Shown one piece after another: positions 1 through 5,605 of a DNA stretch of 8,090 nucleotides. The notes below the pieces were generated by a model. That model did not search any database and was not told where the DNA came from. It saw nothing but the letters and a program-made list of their open reading frames with translations. Location: assembly GCA_002329645.1 (NCBI GenBank), contig DCTS01000055.1, positions 1-8,090 on the forward strand, in the 5' to 3' direction. Position 1 is the first letter of the stretch; each line of letters begins with the position of its first letter. The stretch comes from Lachnoclostridium sp. UBA1434. Its GTDB lineage: Bacteria > Bacillota > Clostridia > Lachnospirales > Lachnospiraceae. The translations under genes were made by a program, and so were the position numbers.

Positions 1-235
1 ATATCCGGAATGTCGTTTAGTTGTCACAAAAGAAACAATGACCGTTGAAGGCATGATTAAAATTGTATACGACTTGCTGAAGGACAAGCTGAACATCGTT
101 AAGCTTACGTTTACAAGCGGAGTAAATGGCGCATCAGAAGAATACGAGCCCAAAAAGGATATTGATCGCTGCCCGTTATGCGGTATTGCGCTCAACAGTA
201 ATGGCGTGTGCCCTAAATGCGGATACAGGAAATAG
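1..235 (+). CDS. 3' end of a protein with a C-terminal zinc ribbon (partial)
   Basis: The reading frame is open from base 2 to the TAG at 233-235, so about 77 C-terminal residues are visible and the start lies left of the window. An internal ATG at 38 has no Shine-Dalgarno sequence before it, so I do not take it as the start. The last 25 residues hold two CxxC knuckles, CPLCG and CPKCG, 12 residues apart from first Cys to first Cys, followed by YRK and the stop. This is a typical small zinc ribbon at the end of a protein. The preceding part is mixed helix/strand with a charged linker (EEYEPKKDIDR). The ribbon suggests a metal-stabilised tail that may bind nucleic acid or protein, but the visible part does not identify the family. 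The gene is followed by its own terminator. Confidence 0.75.
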   Translation, partial: YPECRLVVTKETMTVEGMIKIVYDLLKDKLNIVKLTFTSGVNGASEEYEPKKDIDRCPLCGIALNSNGVCPKCGYRK

Positions 236-260
236 TCCGATCAGAAAGAACATAAATGAG

Positions 261-303
261 GCAAGGCACTCTATGCAGAATATGCGAGAGTGCCTTGCTT
301 TTT
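261..303 (+). terminator. Rho-independent terminator of the zinc-ribbon gene
   Basis: A perfect 12-bp stem, GCAAGGCACTCT (261-272) with AGAGTGCCTTGC (287-298), encloses a 14-nt loop and is followed directly by five T (299-303). It lies 25 bases past the stop codon at 235. The T tract follows the right arm on the + strand, which fits the direction of the upstream gene and closes that transcription unit before the serine hydrolase promoter. Confidence 0.93.
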
Positions 304-524
304 CCATTTCCCTCCATTCAGTACCCTGGGAGTAATAGGCATATCATATTTTATAATTTGCTTATGACGATTATCTTATCATCTTCGGTCTTGTATGAGT
401 GCTTAGATATAGAATGCAAATCTTTGAAAAGTAGTTGAGCAGTAATTTTATTGGTTGTTTTGTTGGTGCTCTTTTGCTAAGATGTTAAGAGATGGGTGGG
501 GGAAAAGAAAAATACTTTCTCCGA
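304..524. other. intergenic region with no gene seen
   Basis: The whole gap between genes runs from 236 to 647 (412 bases). Apart from the terminator at its left end and the promoter and ribosome site at its right end, I see no gene in it. Short open frames that cross it begin inside the terminator hairpin or lack ribosome sites. The sequence is AT-rich and has no convincing repeat or RNA structure. Confidence 0.6.
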
Positions 525-553
525 ATGACAAAGCAGTTAATTAGATGTATAAT
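525..553 (+). promoter_or_regulatory. sigma-A-type promoter of the serine hydrolase
   Basis: ATGACA (525-530, 5 of 6 to TTGACA) is followed by a 17-bp spacer and a consensus TATAAT (548-553). A TG immediately precedes the -10. The expected start of transcription is near 560, giving an untranslated leader of roughly 88 nt before the TTG start at 648. This is the best promoter match in the gap. Confidence 0.72.
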
Positions 554-631
554 CATGGTGATACCCTGGTTGGTCGGGTTAAAGGGCATGTACGTAAATA
601 ATTGATCGTTTAATACAATACATTGAAAGAT

Positions 632-640
632 AGAAGGAGG
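632..640 (+). promoter_or_regulatory. ribosome binding site that sets the TTG start
   Basis: AGAAGGAGG lies 7 bases before the TTG at 648-650. No other start codon sits at a workable distance, so this near-perfect Shine-Dalgarno sequence decides the start of the serine hydrolase. Confidence 0.88.
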
Positions 641-647
641 TACGGAT

Positions 648-2126
648 TTGCAAAAGGCAGGATTATTCGAACATAGGATATGGGCATGGTTTATCCTTTT
701 ATCCATTGCGATTGGATTACTTCTTGCCTTGTTCTCCGGAAGTCTGCAGATTAAACGTAATATGGATGCCGACATGCCGCTTGATGAATTTAAAGCAAAT
801 ATGGATGAGCGCATTCCAGCACTAATGAAGCAGTATGAGATACCCGGCTGCAGTGTCGCGCTCGTAAAGGACGGAGAGGTCGTATGGACTGAGGCATATG
901 GTTATGCGGACTTAGAAAGCGGCAGAGTATTGACGGCAGATACGCCAATGAGTGTGCAGTCTATTACAAAATCCGTTACAGCCTGGGGAATCATGCGGCT
1001 TGCAGAAAAGGGCTTGATTGACCTGGATACTCCTGTATCGCAGTATTTAAAAGGCTGGCAATTTCCTAATTCGAAATATCCGACAGACAGGATTACAACG
1101 CGTCAGCTTTTAAGTCACACTGCAGGGATGCCGTTGGGTGATTTCAGCAATATTTACGCCCCCGATGAGGCAATACCTTCTAAACGGAATGTGACGGCCA
1201 GGGAGGCGGTGCCTGTATGTGAGGCGGGTTCGGGATTTTCCTATTCAAATGTGGGTTATAATATTTTAGAGATTCTAATAGAGGATGTAACCGGACAAAG
1301 CTATTCAGAATATTTACGCTCGGAGGTATTTCTGCCGCTGGGCATGGAAAGTGCCGCCTTTGATATAAACACAGCGACGACACCGTACCCGCCTACGGGA
1401 TATAATCTTAGCGGAAAGCCGGTGCCGGTTTATCTTTATCCCTCAAAGGCTTCGGGAGGCCTGTTTGCCACAGTAAGTGATATTGCCCGTTTTGCGGCAG
1501 CAGGCTTGAAAGAAAATCCTGTTCTGAATTCCGAAAGTGTTGAGCAGATGTATCAGCCCGAAAGCTATAAAATTGGAATCTACGGTTTGGTTTTTGAGGG
1601 ATATGGATTTGGACATTATATTGAAAGGCTGCCGAACGGTTTGAGAAGCGTTTCCCATGGCGGGCAGGGCAATGGCATTATGACGCATTTTCAATCTGTG
1701 CCTGAAACAGGCGATGCTATCGTGATTCTCACAAACAGCCAAAGAAGCTGGCCGTTCATCGCCTATGTGCTTAGCGATTGGGCGCAGTGGCGGGCATTTC
1801 CGTCTGTCGGTATGGGAAAGATTATCTGGGGGCATTATGGGCTTTGCGCGGTTATCGGTATGCTGATCTCCGGAAGTTTGCTGATGATACTTAGGATGAT
1901 TGTGGGCTTGCATCGGCAAAAACGAGCTTTGTTCAGGGCGCTGCGAGCCGGGGCGGCAGTTATTCTGCTCGGAGTTCTGGCTTGGTCCGCTTTTCAGGAG
2001 TATTTGTTTGTTACTTCGGTTTTTCCGGTTCTGTCGTTGTGGTTAGGGGGAGCGATGTTAGTATTCTCCATTGCGCTGCTGTTATCTGCACTGCCTTCTT
2101 CACGCCAAAGGAAGGCTGATAATTAA
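648..2126 (+). CDS. membrane-anchored serine hydrolase, beta-lactamase/PBP-like family
   Basis: This 492-residue protein belongs to the serine beta-lactamase-like family (PF00144: class C beta-lactamases, DD-peptidases, esterases, D-aminopeptidases). Visible active-site motifs are SITK (Ser105 nucleophile, Lys108), YSN (Tyr199-Asn201) and HGG (337-339), the last in the place of the KTG box and of the type found in peptidase/esterase members. A hydrophobic segment at about 12-30 is an uncleaved anchor or signal. After the catalytic domain (about 45-385) come three hydrophobic segments at about 395-419, 433-450 and 456-481. The basic loop LHRQKRALFR and the basic C-terminus (SSRQRK) predict those parts inside the cell and the catalytic domain outside. 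It starts at TTG, placed by a strong ribosome site, and has its own promoter. The substrate cannot be read from sequence: envelope peptides, D-amino-acid peptides or esters are all possible. A true antibiotic-destroying beta-lactamase is unlikely given the architecture. Confidence 0.93.
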   Translation: MQKAGLFEHRIWAWFILLSIAIGLLLALFSGSLQIKRNMDADMPLDEFKANMDERIPALMKQYEIPGCSVALVKDGEVVWTEAYGYADLESGRVLTADTPMSVQSITKSVTAWGIMRLAEKGLIDLDTPVSQYLKGWQFPNSKYPTDRITTRQLLSHTAGMPLGDFSNIYAPDEAIPSKRNVTAREAVPVCEAGSGFSYSNVGYNILEILIEDVTGQSYSEYLRSEVFLPLGMESAAFDINTATTPYPPTGYNLSGKPVPVYLYPSKASGGLFATVSDIARFAAAGLKENPVLNSESVEQMYQPESYKIGIYGLVFEGYGFGHYIERLPNGLRSVSHGGQGNGIMTHFQSVPETGDAIVILTNSQRSWPFIAYVLSDWAQWRAFPSVGMGKIIWGHYGLCAVIGMLISGSLLMILRMIVGLHRQKRALFRALRAGAAVILLGVLAWSAFQEYLFVTSVFPVLSLWLGGAMLVFSIALLLSALPSSRQRKADN

Positions 2127-2145
2127 TTAAAACCAATTAGACTCA

Positions 2146-2173
2146 TTGACATGTTCCGTTAATCAGATAAAAT
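2146..2173 (+). promoter_or_regulatory. sigma-A-type promoter ahead of the Na/Pi transporter
   Basis: A consensus TTGACA (2146-2151), a 16-bp spacer and TAAAAT (2168-2173, 5 of 6) lie just past the serine hydrolase stop. Transcription would begin near 2180, leaving a leader of about 245 nt before the transporter ATG at 2426. The long leader fits a regulated transcript. No clear terminator separates the serine hydrolase from this promoter. Confidence 0.6.
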
Positions 2174-2210
2174 TATCACAGAAGATACTTTAAGCTAATG
2201 GAGGCAAGCT

Positions 2211-2234
2211 ATGGCGTTTGATTTTAAAAGATAG
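2211..2234 (+). other. tiny leader ORF MAFDFKR
   Basis: GGAGG (2200-2204) stands 6 bases before ATG GCG, and the frame closes with TAG after seven codons. The ribosome site is strong but the product is too short for a normal protein. It could be a leader peptide for the transporter transcript or the start of a decayed gene. No continuing homologous frame could be recognised after the stop. Confidence 0.3.
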
Positions 2235-2285
2235 AAGACTTTTTTGAATAAATAAGAATGCAAAATTCTGCAGGAGGATTACTCA

Positions 2286-2297
2286 ATGACTTTGTAA
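2286..2297 (+). other. three-codon leader ORF MTL
   Basis: AGGAGG (2272-2277) lies 8 bases before ATG ACT TTG TAA. This is the strongest ribosome site in the leader, yet the frame is only three codons and is followed by a second TAA. It is in the same frame as the MAFDFKR ORF upstream. It is either a minimal translated leader element or a scar of a lost gene. Confidence 0.28.
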
Positions 2298-2344
2298 TAA
2301 ATATTATTAAAGTACGAAAAAGAAGAAACACGGCTCAGTGGAAA

Positions 2345-2370
2345 GGTATCACGATACCGGTATCGGGTAT
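2345..2370. promoter_or_regulatory. clustered GGTATC/GATACC half-sites, possible operator
   Basis: Four copies of one hexamer or a close variant are packed in 26 bases: GGTATC (2345-2350), GATACC (2353-2358), GGTATC (2359-2364) and GGTAT (2366-2370). The middle pair makes a perfect 12-bp palindrome, GATACCGGTATC (2353-2364). The palindrome has no loop, so it suits a dimeric DNA-binding protein better than an RNA hairpin, although ATACC (2354-2358) could pair with the last GGTAT. It lies about 55-80 bases before the transporter start. No binding protein can be assigned. Confidence 0.4.
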
Positions 2371-2425
2371 TATGCCGGCGACTTGATACAAACTGCGCCT
2401 ATTATAATACAAGGCAGGTACTAAC

Positions 2426-4189
2426 ATGAACATTACTAATATTATAACATTGATTACCGGCGTAGCTTTGTTCCTATACGGGATGACGCTGATGGGAGAT
2501 GGATTAAAACAGGTAGCTGGAAATAAGCTGGAGCTTATTCTATATAAACTCACGGGAAAACCATTAAAAGGGCTCCTGTTTGGAGCCGGTATAACGACGG
2601 TAATTCAATCTTCATCAGCGACTTCTGTCATGGTCGTTGGCTTTGTAAATTCCGGTATTATGAAGGTAAGACAGGCAATTCCTATTGTGCTTGGCTCTCT
2701 TTTCGGAACAAGCATAACCGGCTGGATTATCTGCCTGTCAGCACTTGACGCCGGTTCCGGATTGCTAATATTCTGCTCCAGTGCCACTCTAACCTGTATT
2801 ACTGCCTTTGTAGGTATATGTTTCCGTATGTTTTCAAAAAACCGCTTTAAGAATCATCTGGGTGATATACTGCTTGGTTTTGCGATTTTAATGTTCAGTA
2901 TGTCCGTGATGAGCAGCGCCGTAGCTCCTTTACAGGAAAGTGAAGTATTCATCAGTATTCTTACGAAATTCTCCAATCCTGTGTTAGGTATTCTTGTTGG
3001 TATGGTCTTTACCGGCATCTTGCAAAGCTCTTCTGCTGCTGTGGGAATATTACAGGCGTTGGCAATGACGGGGTCTGTCCATTTTGGTATGGCGTTTCCT
3101 CTTATTATGGGCATAGCTATTGGTTCATCTGTTCCTGTCCTGCTATCTGCCGTGGGTGCGACCAAGGATGGAAAGTACACTGCAATTTCATATTTGACCA
3201 GCAACACGCTGGGAGTAATTATAGGCGCAGCTATTTTCTATTCGTTGAATGCTTTGTTAAGTTTTTCTTTTATGAACAATACTATGACAATGACGTCAGT
3301 AGCAGCTCTTAACAGCATATTCCGGCTTGTTATCGTAGCTGTTTTGTTCCCTCTTAACAGACATCTTGAGGCAATCTCCAGGATACTTATTCGTCCTGAC
3401 CGCGAAATCAAAGTTGATGAATTACCGCTGAAACCACTGGAGGAACGCTTTGTAAACCACCCGGCACTCGCTATCGAGCAATGCCTGGTTGCGATTAATG
3501 ATATGGCAAACCAGGCAAAGGAAAACCTCTTCCTTTCATTTAAATTAATGAATAATTTTACACAGGAAGATTATGAACGTGTTCAGTATATTGAGGAAAT
3601 TGTAGATAGATATGAGGACAGATTGGGTACCTATCTGTTGAAAATTATAAGGAACGAACTTAATGATGAGCAAAATGAGAGTACGGGAAAATTTTTACAT
3701 ACTATTACCGACTTTGAGCGCATTTCCGATCATGCGGTCAATCTTGCGGAATCAGCAAGAGAAATTCATGAAAAAGAAACTATCTTTTCGGAAGACGCCA
3801 AGCTTGAGCTGCGCATACTGGAAAATGCAGTCACAGAAATTGTGGGAATGGCAATAGATGCATTTATTAATAATGATTTGCAGCTTGCAGAAAGAATTGA
3901 GCCGTTGGAAGAGCTAATAGACAGCCTGTGTGATGAATTGAAGCTCCATCATGTTCAAAGACTGAAGAACGGGTCATGCTCCCTCAATTCGGGTTTTGTG
4001 TTCAACGATATTTTAAATAATTATGAACGTATAGCGGATCACTGTTCCAATATTGCCGTGGCAATGATTGCATTGGAATCCGATAACTTTGATGCACATG
4101 AATATCTTGACAGCGTAAAACGACTGAAAAGTGAAACCTATGCCAAGTATTTTGAGGCATATTCGAAAAAATACGTGATTAAAAAGTAA
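2426..4189 (+). CDS. Na+/phosphate cotransporter family protein with C-terminal PhoU-like domain
   Basis: This 587-residue membrane protein joins two parts. Residues about 1-320 form the transporter: two inverted Na/Pi-cotransporter repeats (PF02690), each with the signature QSSSA (61-65 and 200-204), and about eight or more hydrophobic segments. Residues about 340-580 are a PhoU-like helical domain with paired ExxxD metal-site motifs, ERISDH (431-436) and ERIADH (534-539). Length and domain order match the bacterial NptA/YjbB-type family, which moves inorganic phosphate with Na+ or exports excess phosphate; direction cannot be told from sequence. The start ATG has a weak ribosome site, AAGGCAGG (2411-2418), 7 bases ahead. 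The long leader with tiny ORFs and a half-site cluster suggests regulation. No pst or pho genes lie nearby, so it appears to act as a stand-alone phosphate carrier. No intrinsic terminator was seen after the stop. Confidence 0.95.
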   Translation: MNITNIITLITGVALFLYGMTLMGDGLKQVAGNKLELILYKLTGKPLKGLLFGAGITTVIQSSSATSVMVVGFVNSGIMKVRQAIPIVLGSLFGTSITGWIICLSALDAGSGLLIFCSSATLTCITAFVGICFRMFSKNRFKNHLGDILLGFAILMFSMSVMSSAVAPLQESEVFISILTKFSNPVLGILVGMVFTGILQSSSAAVGILQALAMTGSVHFGMAFPLIMGIAIGSSVPVLLSAVGATKDGKYTAISYLTSNTLGVIIGAAIFYSLNALLSFSFMNNTMTMTSVAALNSIFRLVIVAVLFPLNRHLEAISRILIRPDREIKVDELPLKPLEERFVNHPALAIEQCLVAINDMANQAKENLFLSFKLMNNFTQEDYERVQYIEEIVDRYEDRLGTYLLKIIRNELNDEQNESTGKFLHTITDFERISDHAVNLAESAREIHEKETIFSEDAKLELRILENAVTEIVGMAIDAFINNDLQLAERIEPLEELIDSLCDELKLHHVQRLKNGSCSLNSGFVFNDILNNYERIADHCSNIAVAMIALESDNFDAHEYLDSVKRLKSETYAKYFEAYSKKYVIKK

Positions 4190-4201
4190 AAGTTACTATA
4201 C

Positions 4202-4371
4202 TAAGAAAAGCCATATCGGATCTATCTCTGGAGTGAAGAGGCAGGTATCATTGCCTGGGCCAGTGAAGAAGCCGGGTTTCTCGATATGTGATAGTAAGAC
4301 ACGATAGTGGGGATATGGATGCCCGTAGAAGAAATAAAGCAATAAATAATAAGAAGGAGGCTCTGAAGTAG
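4202..4371 (+). other. gap after the transporter with fragmentary open frames and a long inverted repeat
   Basis: No complete gene is present between 4190 and 4370. CATATCG (4212-4218) and CGATATG (4282-4288) form a 7-bp inverted repeat enclosing a smaller hairpin, AGGCA (4239-4243) with TGCCT (4252-4256). There is no T tract after it, so it is not an intrinsic terminator. The same stretch holds an imperfect 30-base direct repeat (AGTGAAGAGGCAGG at 4232, AGTGAAGAAGCCGG at 4262), which in one frame reads WSEEAG and ASEEAG. That frame has no start codon and ends at 4291. A second open frame without a good ribosome site (MDARRR..., ATG at 4315) ends at 4371. This could be a gene remnant or a structured RNA segment. 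Confidence 0.3.
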
Positions 4372-4526
4372 TGGAGGAGAAAGTCAAATTATTTAATGCA
4401 CATGCATTTGGGACTTTATTTTTTGATGATGGTTTTATTTATCTTGCTGACAGAAATATTCCCCGGGTAGCAGTGTTTACTGTGGATGATATTATTATAG
4501 AGGGTCAGACCTTTTCAAAATGGTGA
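4371..4526 (+). CDS. small protein of unknown function, GTG start
   Basis: An open frame of 51 residues begins at GTG 4371, 10 bases after a strong ribosome site AGAAGGAGG (4352-4360), and ends at TGA 4524-4526. Two in-frame stops lie just upstream of the ribosome site, so the start is well bounded. The product begins VEEKVKLFNAHAFG and ends IIIEGQTFSKW. It alternates hydrophobic and polar residues like a small beta-rich domain and contains the acidic segments FFDDG and TVDDI. It has no cysteine, signal peptide or membrane segment. I do not recognise the family. It could be a true small protein or the front of a broken gene, since a second frame (ATG 4520, MVKRPFYKF, stop at 4570) overlaps its end. 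It sits 117 bases before the DUF218 gene and may share its transcript. Confidence 0.55.
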   Translation: MEEKVKLFNAHAFGTLFFDDGFIYLADRNIPRVAVFTVDDIIIEGQTFSKW

Positions 4527-4545
4527 AGAGGCCTTTTTATAAATT

Positions 4546-4562
4546 CATCCTTTTGAAGGATG
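4546..4562. other. small hairpin between the 51-residue ORF and the DUF218 gene
   Basis: CATCCTT (4546-4552) and AAGGATG (4556-4562) form a 7-bp perfect stem with a TTG loop. No T tract follows on the + strand and none on the - strand, so it does not look like an intrinsic terminator. It might be an RNA-stability or processing element, or chance. Confidence 0.3.
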
Positions 4563-4643
4563 CAAGCTGATAGGTAATAATACAGGGTGAGGGTATATAT
4601 TCAAGTATAAGGTATAAAAATTCATATTAACGGGGGAGTTATT

Positions 4644-5251
4644 ATGAGGGTAATCGATGATATTACTAATTTTATTTTCGTTAGTGATGAACCGGAAAAG
4701 TCCGATATTATCTTCATTCCGGGCGGTTCATGGCCGGAATTGGCTGAAAAAGCGGCAGCTTTGTGGAAAGAGGGATACGCTTATTATATTCTTCCTTCAG
4801 GGAAATATAACTTAAAAGTTGGTTGCTTCCCGGGTGCAAAATCTAAAAAGGATACATACCCAGGTGAATTTGATACCGAATGGGATTTTTTGAGACATGT
4901 ATTGATTAAGTGCGGAGTTGATGAAGCCGCAATACTTAAAGAGAACGAAGCATCAGAAAACGGAACCTATGAGAATGCTTTTAAATCACGTAAAGTTACT
5001 GATTCTATGGGACTTGATATAAAGAAGGCAATTATCTGCTGCAAGCCGTTTCATGCAAGAAGATGCCTGATGACATATCAATGGGCCTATCCCGATACTA
5101 ATTACTGGTATGCCCCGCCGATATAAAAAGCAAAGGTAAAGAAGATTGGTTTAATAATGACGAAGGAATAAAGACAGTAATGTCGGAGTTAAAAAAGTGC
5201 GGCGAATACTTTGAGCAGGCAGTCAAGGTGTATAATACACGAAAAATTTAG
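4644..5251 (+). pseudogene. DUF218 (YdcF/SanA/ElyC-like) family protein split by a frameshift
   Basis: The ATG at 4644 follows a good ribosome site GGGGGAG (4632-4638). The first frame gives 160 residues and stops at 5126. It shows the DUF218 fold markers: a strand ending in IIFIPGG (22-28), the segment SENGTYENAFKSR (104-116), and a strand-loop IICCKPFHARR (130-140). The family's C-terminal part then continues in the next frame from about 5111: CPADIK, then EDWFNNDEGI, then ELKKCGEYF, ending at TAG 5249-5251. A missing base near 5109-5111 (W-Y-|-C-P-A-D) restores a single protein of about 202 residues, the usual family length. Family members are small, often membrane- or envelope-related proteins, with unclear biochemistry. 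The break may be a real mutation, a sequencing error, or rarely programmed. The lost tail would carry conserved residues, so the 160-residue product is probably not functional. Confidence 0.85.
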
Positions 5252-5381
5252 AGTTCAATTGATCTGACTTCTTCTTGCAGAATTAAATACATAGCGAGAA
5301 TTAAATTTGAGCGGAATGGCAAAGCGATATATGTCTCCATTGACACTTATAAGGTTGTACAAATATATGAGGCCTATGAAA
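5252..5381 (+). other. leftover open frame after the split gene, no start codon
   Basis: In the same frame as the DUF218 tail, the sequence stays open from the TAG at 5251 to TAG 5444-5446. It reads with protein-like composition at first (RIKFERNGKAIYVSIDTYKV) but has no ATG, GTG or TTG start in the open part before that segment and no ribosome site, and its end runs through the terminator hairpin. I take it as non-coding or as a gene remnant. Confidence 0.3.
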
Positions 5382-5422
5382 TCTGCCATCGCACCTGCGG
5401 GCAGACTTTTTGTGCTTTTTTT
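5382..5422 (+). terminator. Rho-independent terminator after the DUF218 gene
   Basis: TCTGCC (5382-5387) pairs with GGCAGA (5400-5405); inside, CGC (5390-5392) pairs with GCG (5397-5399) around an ACCT loop, leaving a two-base AT bulge. After one C comes a run of five T (5407-5411), then GTGC and seven T (5416-5422). It lies 130 bases past the DUF218 stop and closes the upstream unit before the regulator gene. Confidence 0.75.
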
Positions 5423-5440
5423 GAAGGAATTCCTTTACAT

Positions 5441-5580
5441 ATGTAGAATGATTCGATATTATTTAAGTAATATTTGGGATAACATACGTAATAATCTATT
5501 TTTTGATATATGGAAAATTATATATAATATCTATAAAAGGATGAGAATAATTTATATAATATTTGATTACACTCAAACTA
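5441..5580 (+). promoter_or_regulatory. very AT-rich upstream region of the LAL regulator, probable promoter
   Basis: Only 26 of these 140 bases are G or C (about 19%), far below the flanking genes. Several -10-like boxes occur: TATAAT at 5523-5528 and 5555-5560, and TAATAT at 5525-5530. The best full pair is TTGATA (5503-5508), a 16-bp spacer and TAATAT. No single start can be chosen. The gap follows a terminator, so the regulator must have its own promoter here. Confidence 0.45.
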
Positions 5581-5598
5581 CCTCCATCAGGAAGGAGG
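5581..5598 (+). promoter_or_regulatory. ribosome site of the LAL gene with a complementary CCTCC upstream
   Basis: GAAGGAGG (5591-5598) lies 7 bases before ATG 5606 and fixes the start. CCTCC (5581-5585) is exactly complementary to the GGAGG core (5594-5598) across an 8-nt loop, so the leader RNA could hide the ribosome site. The stem is only 5 bp but GC-rich in an AT-rich setting. A regulatory role is an inference. Confidence 0.5.
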
Positions 5599-5605
5599 AA
5601 GTCCT

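Noticed and set aside
38..235. ATG at 38 as the start of a complete 65-residue zinc-ribbon protein
   Set aside because: No Shine-Dalgarno sequence precedes it and the frame stays open to the window edge, so a longer gene entering from the left is more likely.
485..814. Minus-strand open frame of 109 codons
   Set aside because: It overlaps the promoter, leader and first codons of the serine hydrolase on the other strand, has no ribosome site, and resembles no protein.
1443..1919. Minus-strand open frame of 158 codons inside the serine hydrolase gene
   Set aside because: It lies wholly inside a gene with clear catalytic motifs; composition (many H, P, N) is typical of an antisense shadow.
2383..2408. 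TTGATA (2383-2388) and TATAAT (2403-2408) as a promoter for the transporter
   Set aside because: The spacer is only 14 bp, and a start near 2415 would leave the ribosome site at 2411-2418 partly outside the transcript. The TTGACA/TAAAAT pair at 2146-2173 is better.
2174..2425. Known riboswitch class in the transporter leader
   Set aside because: I could not match the conserved core of any class I know well (for example c-di-GMP, TPP, SAM or glycine), and no terminator-antiterminator pair was visible.
4196..4387. Minus-strand open frame of 63 codons after the transporter
   Set aside because: Its start falls inside the 51-residue ORF on the + strand, and it has low-complexity aromatic runs and no ribosome site.
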